Part shown: one piece after another, positions 9,540-19,529 of the stretch | How the letters are laid out: every line of letters begins with the position of its first letter | Position numbering within the stretch: the stretch's first letter is position 1 | From: Euprymna scolopes | Lineage: Eukaryota; Mollusca; Cephalopoda; Sepiida; Sepiolidae | Length of the DNA: 22,480 nt | NCBI GenBank assembly: GCA_024364805.1 | Contig: CM044500.1 | Location: 111,178,162-111,200,641 of the forward strand | Reading direction: 5' to 3' | The notes under the pieces: generated by a model | What the model saw: the letters and a program-made list of their open reading frames with translations, nothing else | The model's database searches: none | What the model was told of the DNA's origin: nothing | Translations under genes and position numbers: made by a program

Positions 9540-10680
9540 GGTGCTCAAACCTGTCACTCTCAGTCTGCGTGTGTAACACGTCTATCTCCGTACTCTATCT
9601 CACGTGATCATCAGTTGGCGCACACGTTCTTTTTTTCCATTCTTCCTAAGCGACGCGTCACCTAGCACACAGCTCGGTAATTTGAATATAGTTGTAATAC
9701 GCGCGCCCGCGCTCTGTTTTATAAGTAGTTTATGGTGTGACTTGACCATCCCTAGGGGCGATTGGGCTCCCAATTTGGGGTTGGGGAAGTCTGAGACTCC
9801 AGAAGCATTGGAGAATTGTGGTCAGATATGATTTGTTTTATTCAGTAAGTATCGTTGTGTGCCTGGGCGACTGCAGCCGACGCCGCTGAGAGAACGGTTG
9901 CATTTATCAATTTCATTGTTTTACGGAAAGGCGACAACTCAATGTTACTTTGAGAAGAGTTAACGAAAACATAATTTCATTTTCGATGCTAAAATGATTA
10001 CTCACAGGTAGAGGAAAATTGTTTAGCCTTTGAGTACAATTATCCCGAACCAAGGTTATGGTCTTAACCTTTCCGTTCTGAGAACGACGCCTGCATCCAC
10101 AGGTGCAATCGAGAAAGATGGGGCCTCCCCTAGGGGTGAAGTATCTAGACGTTATGTGTATAGGAGCGGCCCTGGCGCGCCCCTCACCTCACTATATGAA
10201 CAGCGTCGAGACCGGAGGTTGAGTTGGAGAATCAGGCTGAGGCTTTGAAAGAATCAAACACAATCGAAGAGTCACAACCGTCTCTCTTCGGCATTATTCC
10301 CCCGCTGTACCGAAAGAGAAATTAATCTGTTTGGGACTCAGCGGAGTCGGTCAAGATCAACATTGAGCTACGAACAATTGTATATAACTAGATATAGAGT
10401 ATATCTTATCGTTAATTTAACCCGTAGAATAGAGAACTGAGTTTGTCTTTGTTTTGTGTGAATGAGATTGCCTCCCTTCCAGCACGACAGATCGACGAAG
10501 GAGCGGCATATCCACCCGATCGTGAAATTAAGCCCAACCAAATCGATTGAATAGTCATGCCACACTGAGATACCTTGCGAAGGACGAAGTACGGGTCACA
10601 TTTGGTCCGTGACCGAGGATTGACGCTTATGTGACAGAAGGATCGCTTGGGAAGGAATCGCTTCACGGGATCACACTGGT
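9540..10680. other. GC-richer island of unknown nature
   Basis: Composition changes sharply from the AT-rich surroundings, with GCGCGCCCGCGCTC near 9700 and GGAGCGGCCCTGGCGCGCCC near 10163. Two words containing CCCTAGGGG occur (about 9751 and 10132). Frames of 65-84 codons are open on either strand (plus 9604-9831 and 10030-10248, minus 10368-10565 and 10412-10666), but they overlap each other and none matches a family I know. It also holds a clear hairpin (ATTGGGCTCCCAAT near 9760). It could be a host exon or noncoding RNA, or old retroelement sequence. I cannot decide. Confidence 0.4.
9715..9735 (+). promoter_or_regulatory. TATA-box-like element
   Basis: GTTTTATAAGTAG matches the TATAWAAG consensus well and follows a GC-rich stretch. 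About 120 bases downstream, CAGTAAGTAT (about 9844) resembles a splice donor. No start-site or transcript evidence exists in the sequence itself. Confidence 0.3.
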
Positions 10681-10690
10681 AACAAATTAC

Positions 10691-10955
10691 GTCTGTATTT
10701 TCTATAACTACATACTCTTACACTTGTTATTTTTAAATCCATCGGAATAATATCAGCTTTAAAATTGGTTATATAACTGGTTGACGCTGTTATTGAAGCT
10801 GATTATAATGAGTTTGATTTGCGGACCTGGAAAAAAAGTCATAAGTAGTTTCAGGTAACACATCAAGTCTGTATTTTCTTTAAGTACATGCTCTTACATT
10901 TGTTGCTTTTTAATCCATAACAATATTAGTTTTTAAATTGGCTATATAATGTGAC
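10691..10955. repeat. Two-copy direct repeat, 176-bp offset
   Basis: GTCTGTATTTTCTATAACTA through TTGGTTATATAAC (10691-10780) recurs as GTCTGTATTTTCTTTAAGTA through TTGGCTATATAAT (10867-10950). The two are roughly 80 percent alike by eye. Confidence 0.8.
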
Positions 10956-11053
10956 AAAAACATTAAGGCAAAATTCGAGCTATAACTGAAATTATTACGC
11001 ATGGGCTGTTTATTATAATTGGTCCTCGTTATAAGACTTTCACAAGTAGATTC

Positions 11054-11515
11054 GATGCGTTATTCGTATTATTCGGGCGGATCATGAGTGTCATTTTTAT
11101 AATCATTCGATCAATGTAACCGCCGATATTCTTTGAGGTCCCGAATGTTTCTATCAAACTCGGGAATCTGCACAGAATTTACAAGGAAACCCATTATTTT
11201 CTGCATGGTGATAACATGCTATTGTTCCATCAGCTTTAACTGAATAGATGTCCTTATTAATTCGCAATTGTACTTTTCGTTCGCTCACACTGAGGATTGG
11301 GCATTAAACCTTTTAGAGAATATCACTTTATAGTTGAATTTTTCAAGTACTCTTACCACTGCGCCACGAGTTTTTGCGGGCGATTCTAGTAGGAGGTCTA
11401 GATATACGTAAGAAAACGTCGGAAGTTATATCGACAGAAACGTTGTGAAAATGACGCTCAGGAAGAGAATAGTAACCCGACGGATCCCAATAAAACGAAT
11501 AAACCAATCCTGATT
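11054..11515. mobile_element. Foldback element, copy 1
   Basis: The left arm (about 11061-11140) and right arm (about 11396-11510) are inverted copies, for example GAGTGTCATTTTTATAATCA against TTGTGAAAATGACGCTC, and CGATCAATGTAACCGCCGAT against TCGGAAGTTATATCGACAG. The middle (for example CGGGAATCTGCACAGAATTT and TGAATAGATGTCCT) matches the middle of the copy at 11983-12455. There is no coding frame. The right end runs into A15. The family is not recognised. Confidence 0.65.
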
Positions 11516-11982
11516 AAAAAAAAAAAAAAATCAGAAATGTAAAGTCTGTTTCTGTTCTCATGTAATATATAAATAAGCAGATATGGTTTTTCTAATCATA
11601 GCATTTATATTGTACTGTGTATGTATATCTCTGTGCGTATGCCATTCTGTTAATTTAATTCCCTACCGCTATCTCTCTTATTTTCTTTTTCTGTCAGCTG
11701 TTATCGTCTAATGTGATCTTCAAATATAAGTTTTCCGAGTCGCTCGATCTCTATCGTTCGCTTAAAAAGTATCCCCTTTTTAGAGGTTTTGTCATTGTCT
11801 AAAAGTGATATCACTTGGTCTCTCCCACCTTTCTTAGGAGACCCGTTAATTCAATTTGTGTAATCTAATTTTTGTTACGCGCCAATAGATATTTTTACCC
11901 GTTGATTCCAATCGGGAAAATCTTTTTAGGTAACCTATTTTTGTTTTCTCTTTCGCATATCCATGACAGCGCAAAGGGCACT
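11516..11982. other. Spacer between foldback copies, no gene seen
   Basis: A poly-A run at about 11517-11531 is followed by unremarkable sequence. No homology to the segment left of copy 1 was evident. Confidence 0.5.
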
Positions 11983-12455
11983 CTAAATATTCGATGCCTC
12001 AATATACACGTATTACTTGTATTCATCGGACTACTATTCTCACCTTCAGTGTTACTTTCACAACGTTTTGGTAGATGTAACCTTCAACCTTTTTCAGGTG
12101 TATCTTGGTGAACTCGAGAATGTTTCCATCGAACTTGAGAATTTGCACGAAATTCCCAACAGAATAATTTATTCACTTCACAGTAAAAGAATGCACTCGG
12201 TCTGTCAGCCATAACTGGATAGAGGTCCTACAAAATTCACAATTGCACTTTCAGGTCTCAACATTGGCAATTGAACCTTCAACTTTCAGGAGAATACCAT
12301 TTGTTTAACTTGGTTTTCAAATATTCTAACTACTTCGTCTTCGCCAAAATACACCTGGAGAAAGTCGGAGGTTACATCAGCCGAAAGTTTATGAAAATGA
12401 TACTCAATATAGGAATTGTAGTCCGAAAAATCCAACTGATACGAATAAGTAATTT
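11983..12455. mobile_element. Foldback element, copy 2
   Basis: The left arm (about 12004-12111) and right arm (about 12341-12452) pair over about 110 bases. On the minus strand the left arm reads AGATACACCTGAAAAAGGTT and GAAGGTTACATCTACC. On the plus strand the right arm reads AAATACACCTGGAGAAAGTC and GGAGGTTACATCAGCC. Both contain GTAGTCCGA. The centre shares GAATTTGCACGAAATTC and TGGATAGAGGTCCT with copy 1. Frames of 65-79 codons crossing it (11872-12111, 12017-12214, 12271-12483) have no family features. Confidence 0.7.
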
Positions 12456-12498
12456 TCATCCCCAAAATTCAGAAACTTCATAGTTTACTGCGGTTCAT

Positions 12499-12512
12499 AT
12501 ATATATATATAT

Positions 12513-12544
<32 letters not shown>
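12499..12544. repeat. (TA)n microsatellite with CA interruption
   Basis: A TA run broken once by ACACAT, starting about 45 bases beyond the right arm of foldback copy 2. Confidence 0.95.
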
Positions 12545-12545
<1 letters not shown>

Positions 12546-13098
12546 CGTCTTAATGTGACTTAATATAAATAAATGAATAAATTGAAACACAATTTTTATC
12601 CAGTATTTAAACGTGTTAAAAGCATATATTTTACTTTGTATTGATGTTGGAATTGAAAATGGGAAAAATCAATAAAGTTTTCGCTATCGGATTATATATC
12701 ATAAAACATTGCGTCTACGATTATTTTTATTGTATTTTATTCATGTTTGTGTTAAACTGATTGTATTCAATAATACGTATTTATTAGCTTGGTTTATTAT
12801 ACGGCACCTCTTAGGTTGGAGACTTGTTTCTGAACTAACAGATCGGAGTGATGAATATTTTTTGGTTTTAAACAAGTAGTTAAACAAACATCTGGAGGAT
12901 GCCATCCGCATATGTATTTTAATGTTTGTGAATATATAAGCGTGTATTACATGGGTTATATTGTGATGCAAAATATAATAACCCTGTGGCAATTTAATGA
13001 GTTTAAAATTGTCATAATCGGAATCATTGTCGTATCACAATCGGAAATTTAAAATCAGAAGTTTTTCAGAACCGGGAAAAATTTAGGAATCGCCATAT
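12545..13098. other. No gene seen
   Basis: AT-rich. The 83-codon minus-strand frame at 12741-12992 has no recognisable motif. Confidence 0.5.
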
Positions 13099-13390
13099 TG
13101 TTTGCTAATTTACATTGTTAAAAGTTAATTAGTTGTTATCCATCTATTTGTCTATCTATCTATTAAACGATATGCTTAAAATAGTTTATATTGGGAGTTA
13201 TTTATTGTTTAGCAATAGATTTTAGCTGGGATGTTTATATAATTTAGCTAAATTAAATATAAACAAAATAAACTTGAACAGGAGTACGTAACGGAACTGG
13301 GGTCAAAGGTCGGAAAGTTTAGAGTCGACAGTTGTAGTTTGACTTCCAGAGTGAACAGATGCCTAGGTTGACGTTGGGTTGTGTTGATCA
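13099..13390 (+). repeat. 5' LTR (candidate)
   Basis: It starts TGTTTGCTAATT and shares long blocks with 14994-15349, including TAGTTTATATTGGGAGTTAT and TAGCAATAGATTTTAGCT. A TATATAA box (about 13236) and AATAAA (about 13267) fit promoter and polyadenylation signals. The right boundary is approximate. Confidence 0.55.
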
Positions 13391-14310
13391 TGGTTGACGG
13401 TGTTGACATCTGATGCATAAAGTTTATAAAATAAACGGCCATCTCTTGTTTGAACTGTATGTTGAAAAAAAACATTGATGTTCTGTTTGGGTCAGGAGCA
13501 ATGGACAATTTATGAGAATTGTGAACATTGTTTTTCCAGTTTTAGATGGCATTGATAGGTAATTTTTGAAATGACTGGAAAAAATTTGCTTCATGTTATT
13601 TACTTAGAGATTAATGTTGAATGTTAGATAGAAAAAAATCTGTATTGATGATTTTGTTTGTATTATATATTGTATAATTTGTTGGTTGATGAATTTCTAC
13701 ATGTTAAATATGTTTCAGAGATTACAACGTCAGAAAAGAAAGAATAGTAGATAAGGTTGAATTATTTTTTACCGAAGGGTCAGCTAGTATATTTAGAATT
13801 TTAAAGGGGCAGATAAAATAACTTTACGTAGATAGTTATTTATTTTTTATTTTACTAATTTCGTAGAGTGATTTGATTTTTTGTTCGAATCGGGATTTCC
13901 GTTGATTTCCAGTAGAGTCAGCATGGAGAAAAATTCATGTGTGGAAATCCGATAGTTTCCGCTAAGCTATATGCCTTGAAGGCAGTCGCGGTTATCGACC
14001 TGGAAAAAAGTTTTCCTAATATAACAGAACGGAATATATTTCTGTCCAGCAGCAGGGAGAAAATGTAATGCCCGTGACATGGTGTAAAGGGCAGAAGAGG
14101 TTATGGCAGATGTGGCCATCCAACAAAGCACTCATGATAAGTAGAGGTGAAAAATATACCACCAATACGTAATAGCTAAGAAGTGAAATGTGACCATATT
14201 CTAAATTAAAGGTACCAAAACTGTATATCTCAGAGTATGTATGTGGGATGGTTCTAGTTTGGTATTCTGAAGTGATCTGAGTGGCACATTTGGAGAAATC
14301 ACACATCTCA

Positions 14311-14376
14311 TCAGCGAGATAGCTAAGGGTTTAGTGGAGCGCTTTGTACCCTCGACGCGAATGAGGTTCAGGTCAC
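14311..14376 (+). promoter_or_regulatory. Weak tRNA-like segment inside the LTR element
   Basis: GATAGCTAAGGGTTTAGTGG resembles an expanded A box, and GAGGTTCAGGTC, about 30 bases later, resembles a degenerate B box. A SINE head is possible, chance equally so. Confidence 0.2.
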
Positions 14377-14972
14377 CTCAATTAAGGGAGGTGTTTCGTT
14401 TTCCACTGCCTGATGTGGAAGATTGAGAGATTCGGAAGTCCGAGTGAATCCGTAAATAGAATTATCAAGTTTAGCAGGTACCTTGGAAAATTGAATGCTG
14501 ACCACGGAAATTTATGTAGATAGGGTGTGTTTTTTTCTGTGTTGGTCCCAATAACTAGAGTATGTATGATTATTTAAAGTATGGAAAGGTTTAGAGAATA
14601 ACGCCTGAAACAAAGCAGTCAGAAATCTGTCGGATGAGATGTCGTCAAAATATTTTTTTTAGATAAGGCGGGAGGAGTCTTGATATTGGAATTGGCATGT
14701 AGTGGCTGACGTGGAAGCTGTTAAGGAACGTGAGGTTACTTTACCCATATCCTTGAGTGATGCCATGGGCCGTGGAAAAGAGGTCCGGCAGAATAAACTA
14801 ATAAAGACGGAAGAGATAGAAAACATATGCCTGCGCCGTATATTTGTTGAGGAAGGTGTAAGTAAATTGAAAAAATGCATAGTAGAGGTGTTATCTGACG
14901 TTTTCCTGGCGAACAGGTGTGAAAAAATTAAGAATAGAAAGATTACAAAATGTATCCATAGGTGTACATTTT

Positions 14973-14993
14973 GAAAAAAAAAGGAAAGAGGAG
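14973..14993 (+). other. Polypurine tract (candidate)
   Basis: Twenty-one purines in a row (G, A9, then GGAAAGAGGAG) end exactly where the second LTR starts with TG. Confidence 0.55.
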
Positions 14994-15349
14994 TGTTGGA
15001 TAATTATTATTGTTAAAAATTAATTAGTTGTTATCGATTTATCTTTCCATCGATATATTCAATGATATACTTTAAATAGTTTATATTGGGAGTTATTTAT
15101 TGTTTATAGAATTAAGTTTAGCAATAGATTTTAGCTGTGATGTCTATATAATTTAGCTAGGTTAAATATAAACCAAACAATCTTGACAAAACACACGAGA
15201 TGGAATGGTCATGTTAAGGCGACGTGTGTGTTAATTATTCACGGAACTGAGGTCAGAGGTCGGGAAGTTTTGAGTCGACAGTTATAAAGTTTGGCCACCA
15301 GAGTGAACAGACGACCAAATTTACGTGGGAAGCGGCGCCACTTCGGACA
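14994..15349 (+). repeat. 3' LTR (candidate)
   Basis: It starts TGTTGGATAATTATTATTGT and aligns with 13099-13390. It is longer than its partner. The right end is placed at GGACA by rough alignment only. Confidence 0.5.
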
Positions 15350-15960
15350 GCCCAGGTGTAAGAACGTGTAATCTCTGAAAATGCTGGGCAGATCATGAAA
15401 ATAAATGTGCATAAATAATTCAGGTGTGTGTGTGTTATTTACATCTGTAAAGTGAATTGTTGCCTACAACTGTTCGAAAAGCCACATCAATCGGTTCCTG
15501 TTAGAACTGCTGCATTACTGTTAAAATATACAGCCTAAACGATCACAAGCTGACATATATTCACATACAACGCATGACACGTGTTATAATATGTCTCGAT
15601 ATACAACACCATCACTACTTTCTATCAAACTTCTATCATATCAGTATTTGTACGATCGCACGTTTAATTGTTGGAGAAATTTCCAACCAAATTACTTTAC
15701 AAAATAGTGATGAGGTCGAATGAGAGTCTTGTTTAAAATCTTGGATAAGGTTGACGAAAGCAATAATACATATTATAGAACACTGCTATTATTAACTCTT
15801 TTAATTTATAACGTTTTGTTTTAATTATAATATTTTTTCTGATATTGAGTTTTGTGTTTGTATAACCATTAAATTTAGTCATATGTTAAACTTCTCCTGT
15901 GTATCCTTTTCGGGTTATTTTACTTTCCTTGCTTAAATATTTAAAGAGTTTAAGCCACAA
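15350..15960. other. No gene seen
   Basis: AT-rich, no recognised motif or repeat pair. Confidence 0.5.
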
Positions 15961-16350
15961 ATTATCGACGAACTGTTACATCCCTCTGCCTGTTTTACAA
16001 GTACTTTAATGGTGAATGCTCTGACGAACTACAATCTCTTGTACCCTCTCGACGCGAATACCCCGACAAACTCAACAGGCAGCTAAATTTTACCCCTTCA
16101 TAGTAGAGATCCCTAGGTGTCAAAAAGCCTTCTACTCCGATAGTTTTTTTCCCCCCAGAACTGCTAGATTTTGGAAATCTCTTCTGGAATTCTGCTTTCC
16201 CAACCGTACTGCCATGCAGAAGTTCAAGTGTAATGTGAACAGATATCTTGCTACTCATCTCCCTTCATAATACCTCTGCAACTTATATACCCGACAGTAG
16301 CCCCCCCTACTTTAAAATTGCATCCTTGTTTGGCGTAAAATTGAATAAAA
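15961..16350 (+). pseudogene. LINE 3' end, 5'-truncated (Jockey/CR1 type)
   Basis: This is the tail of a non-LTR retrotransposon reverse-transcriptase protein. From 15966 the frame gives RRTVTSLCLFYKYFNGECSD and ELQSLVPSRREYPDK, the block that follows the RT domain in this LINE family. Two stops lie close together near 16094, and a frameshift follows at the T/C run near 16145. The other frame then gives FPRTARFWKSLLEFCFPN and FKCNVNRYLATHLPS, the usual C-terminal FPRTA.LWNSLP..CFP and FK..VN.YL signature, ending at stop 16268-16270. The 3' UTR contains TCCTTGTTTGG and an ATTGAATAAAAAATAA tail. The same tail type follows the LINE at 20806-22031, in the same orientation. Everything upstream is missing, as is typical of aborted reverse transcription. 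The antisense frame here is a shadow. Confidence 0.85.
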
Positions 16351-16582
16351 AATAATGTGCTTTCATTTTGGATCATTTGTTTCTTTTTTTATTTATTTCC
16401 GTTTCGCAATTCTCCCAATTGCCTCCAAGGTTTTGATGGCATATTTTTAAACACATTGTTTTAAACGTTTCTCCTTTGTTATACAAACTACAAATAATTT
16501 GTATTCTGTTAGTAATTAATGTGCTCTTTTATGATATTTATGTAATTAATTTTGACAGATCTCATGATCTCTCTATATATTA
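16351..16582. other. Spacer, nothing recognised
   Basis: AT-rich sequence between the LINE tail and the next repeat terminus. Confidence 0.5.
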
Positions 16583-17190
16583 CTAGCAAGGTAACTTGAC
16601 GATACCCGGAATTGAATAGTGATCATCGTATTTTCCACACTACTATATCGTTATTTACATCGAAATCAGTGCAATCGCTCAATTTTATCAATCAAATTGA
16701 TTGATTGCCTGTCCTAGTTAGGGAGCCATAGTGGTGCACCCAGGAAAAAAAATCCAGACTTTTCAAAGTGACTTAGTTACGATACATTGTTTGCTACATT
16801 GCATTGTATGGAACCTGCTGTTAATTGTATGAACTTATTTCATACTTAAGTTGTTCCCTACACAGAAATATTTATTTGAACGCGCCCCTGTCCTATCAAA
16901 GAGCATACTGCTGATTTTACATTCCTGCCTTTACTGATTGTGCGGTGAGAGCCTCTTGAATTTTAGTTTAAAATGAAAAGGTCAGGTAGTTTGGTTGACT
17001 TCTGGTATAAACTGAAACATTCATTTCGACTGCGCCCCTGTCATATAAAAACAGCCACTGTCGAGCCTTTGAGCTTGTCTGCTAATACAACTTCTCAAAT
17101 TCGATTGTTATGTTTAGTCGTGTTAGTGAAAAGCGACTGTTTCTTCTATCGTCGAATCAGTTCTCTTATGAACAATCTATACTTATCGAA
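16583..17190 (-). mobile_element. Helitron-like repeat, copy A (minus orientation)
   Basis: On the minus strand the left edge reads CCGGGTATCGTCAAGTTACC, then TTGCTAG followed by T. This resembles the 3' terminus at 8235 and the one at 20629. Inside, the near-palindrome ATCAAATTGATTGATTGCCT and GGTGCACCC, and later GATTGTGCGGT, TTTAAAATGAAAA and ATTCATTTCGA, match copy B in the same order. In copy B a LINE separates the two halves. No replication or helicase frame was found. The outer right boundary falls where the long-arm element begins. Confidence 0.5.
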
Positions 17191-17196
17191 AGAAAT

Positions 17197-17752
17197 CAGA
17201 TAGAAGAAGCATGATCAATGTTTATTAGCAAAACTACCCGACAATAAATGTCGTTGTTAAAAAAAAAGGAGTCGATGTATTACCTGTGTTCCATTATTAT
17301 AATCAAACATTTAGAAATTAACGCAATGTTTGTGTACGAGAAAATGAAATGTGTCCAGTGTTTGTTCTACAGTTACTGAGGTTTAAACAAGGACATATCA
17401 GATTCCTTGCAGGGGCTTTGCTGATTGGCTTATAATTATTTTTGTAAGATTTTAAAACGGGTAGATACCTTTATTTTTGCTCGTTTCTTATTGAGATACT
17501 TTTAAATGTAATGCAGGAAATATAATTAAACATAATTTTAATTTTAAAATCAATGGTAAGAGAAATTGCTCTGCGGCCAAGTAAAACAGTGGCGTTAAAG
17601 AAATATTATCTGTTGATTCTAGAAGTAGAGCTCTTCAGGAGAAAAGACTGTGTAGTTAGATTGAGTTTATGGTGGAAAGATCAGTGTTCACTAAGTATTA
17701 AATGTACTTACCATTACTTTATTTAGAAATTGGTGACGTAGATTACGACGAA
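17197..17752 (+). repeat. Left inverted arm
   Basis: It pairs with 18975-19529. Its inner part holds a 57-codon frame (17553-17726) beginning MVREIAL, whose counterpart exists in the other arm. Confidence 0.8.
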
Positions 17753-18974
17753 TCTAAGAAATAAGCTCAATAGTCCACACAAAATTCTGAATAAATATTA
17801 AATTTCCCAGTACAAACTCCGTTCATTTCTTTTACTTTACAATGTTTTTTTTGCCCCCGTCATAAATTATTTTCTTCATTTTTTTGTTTTATGTTCTTTT
17901 CATTTGTTACCGAAAAGGAATTCCAACGTATTTCTCCAAACAAGTGGAAAAGTTCAGTAAATTCTTTCAATGGCGAAATAAAAAGCTTTTTTCTCTTAGA
18001 ATTTGTCTGAATCAGTGTCGAAATATTTAAATTGAGTTGTATCAAAATTAAAGTTTTAAATTTTCCAAAGCCAGATAAATCGAGACAAGACTAATTCACG
18101 TATCATTGGTTTGTTTTTGATGTTTGCTGGTATTGAGTCTTTAAATCCAAACTGAAATGGGATATTCTTTTTTATTTTGGCAATAAAACCTTTATGGAAG
18201 ATATGTTAGACCGTGCATTGTATACACAGATTCATTCGTTGCAGGTTTATATGCATTCTTTATTCATTTCTTTTCTCCAACTTTTAAAATTTCTTTACTT
18301 CTAACATTAGTCATATAAATAGTTTACTCTTTGTGTTCGATAGATTTCCAGGCCGACTTCCGAATAGCTTTTATAAATTCTTCTTCAAAATCTCTTGACT
18401 AGCATACATCTTCTCCAGTTCTATGGTTAATTTCTCTTAATTTCTCATCATATATCAATATTATTTGATACAACACTACTTGATGTAATTTTTAATTTAG
18501 TCTACGGCACTTTTTCTCTCTTAACTAATAAGCCACTTTTGACGAGATTACTCGGGAAAATTACAGCCCGTTTTCCTCTTAACTGCTCGACTACCTTTCG
18601 CAAAGATTATACGAAGCAATTACAGTTGACACCAGACTCAAAAGCTTAGAAGCATGCTCCGTGCCCCAGACATATTTCAATATCAGCAGTTTATTCAATA
18701 ATTATTGCAATTACTTATTTATGTCACCATACGGCGTCACTTTACCATTTTCTTTAGCATCTTCATTCAACGCGGGCACTCTTATTATTCACTTACAACT
18801 TATATAAATTCCTCGTTTCCCTTACATACTTTATCCGTAAACATAACCATCAAGAGGTCTAGGAACGAAAGTCCAGTTACTAAATTCTGATGATTAAATT
18901 ACCTTCCAGCTACGTGTGATTTGACTCGTTCTCCGAATTCTCTCAGCAGCTTTCGGGCTGTCTCCAGTGGCAAT
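17753..18974. other. Centre of long-arm element, no gene recognised
   Basis: AT-rich. Only short frames (for example minus 17860-18045 and plus 18705-18890) occur, and none matches a known family. Confidence 0.5.
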
Positions 18975-19529
18975 CCCTTTGTAATCCACACACTAAATTT
19001 CTGAATCGAGAATTGTAAGTATCTTCAATACTTAGTGATAACGTATCTTTCCCCATAGTGGCAATGCAACCAATCTGCCTTTTCTGACGAAGACATCTAG
19101 TTTTAGAATCAACAGATAATATTTCGGTAACGTCACTGTTTTACTTGACTGCAAAGCAATTTCACGTAACATAAATTATAAATTAAAATTATGTTTAATT
19201 ATGTTCCCAGTATAATATTAATAAGACTCTAAATAACAAACGAGAAAAATAAAGGCACCATGCACGTTTTAATATCTTACAAAAAAAAAAAAATAATTAT
19301 AAACCACTCAGCAAAGCCCGTGCTAGGAATCTGATGTGTAACTGTTTAAACCGTTAAATAAAAGCTGGATAGATTTCATTTTCTCTTATACGAATATGAA
19401 TTTCGTTCATTTCAAAATGTTTAATTATAATAAGGGGCGCAGTAATACATCCACTCCTTTTTTATTATAAAAACGATATTTTAAGGGTAGTATCGCGAAT
19501 AAAAATTGATCATGCTCCTTCTATCTGAC
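18975..19529 (-). repeat. Right inverted arm
   Basis: It is the reverse complement of the left arm. It carries a 46-codon minus-strand frame (19032-19172) beginning MLREIAL, collinear with the frame in the left arm. Confidence 0.8.

Larger units (their letters stand above)
13099..15349 (+). mobile_element. Old short LTR retroelement (fossil)
   Basis: Two direct repeats of about 290 and 355 bases, both starting with TG, flank about 1.6 kb. A 21-base purine-only tract ending in GGAAAGAGGAG stands immediately before the second repeat, as a polypurine tract should. The sequence after the first repeat begins TGGTTGACGG, a possible but weak primer-binding site. No gag or pol domain is recognisable in the interior, so this is either a non-autonomous LTR element or a heavily eroded one. 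The repeats differ by many substitutions and two length differences, which implies great age. No target duplication was seen and the superfamily is undecided. It is broken. Confidence 0.55.
17197..19529. mobile_element. Long-inverted-arm element, 2.33 kb
   Basis: The left arm (17197-17752) and right arm (18975-19529) are inverted copies of about 555 bases each, roughly 70-80 percent alike by eye. Both begin AGATAGAAG.AGCATGATCA reading inward. Shared blocks include AGAAAATGAAAT, CATATCAGATTCCT against CACATCAGATTCCT, GGGCTTTGCTGA, AATTAAACATAATTTTAATT, AAGTAAAACAGTG and GAAATATTATCTGTTGATTC. The 1.2-kb centre shows no recognisable gene. Arms this long are typical of MULE-type, foldback or Polinton elements. 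The 5'-AG start fits the last, but the length is far too short for an autonomous one. The flanks GAAATC and GACCTC agree at 4 of 6 positions, which is weak target-duplication evidence. If it is Polinton-like it is a broken fossil. Confidence 0.7.

Noticed and set aside
9571-9926. Possible solo LTR (TGTAACA start, TATA box, GGCGACAAC after it)
   Set aside because: Only one copy in the window and no matching end or target duplication. Kept as an alternative reading of the GC-rich island.
14016-14306. 96-codon minus-strand frame inside the LTR element
   Set aside because: No retroelement or host domain recognised, so it cannot be supported as a gene.
14346-14362. TGTACCCTCGACGCGAAT-like match to the LINE at about 16039
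   Set aside because: The match is short, contains a gap and is not extended on either side, so shared ancestry is not supported.
15995-16258. 87-codon minus-strand frame resembling the one at 21670-21930
   Set aside because: The two antisense frames resemble each other only because both lie opposite the same LINE C-terminal segment.
19085-19091. CTGACGA word resembling a hammerhead core
   Set aside because: No GAAA at suitable spacing and no stem II. It is part of the right inverted arm.
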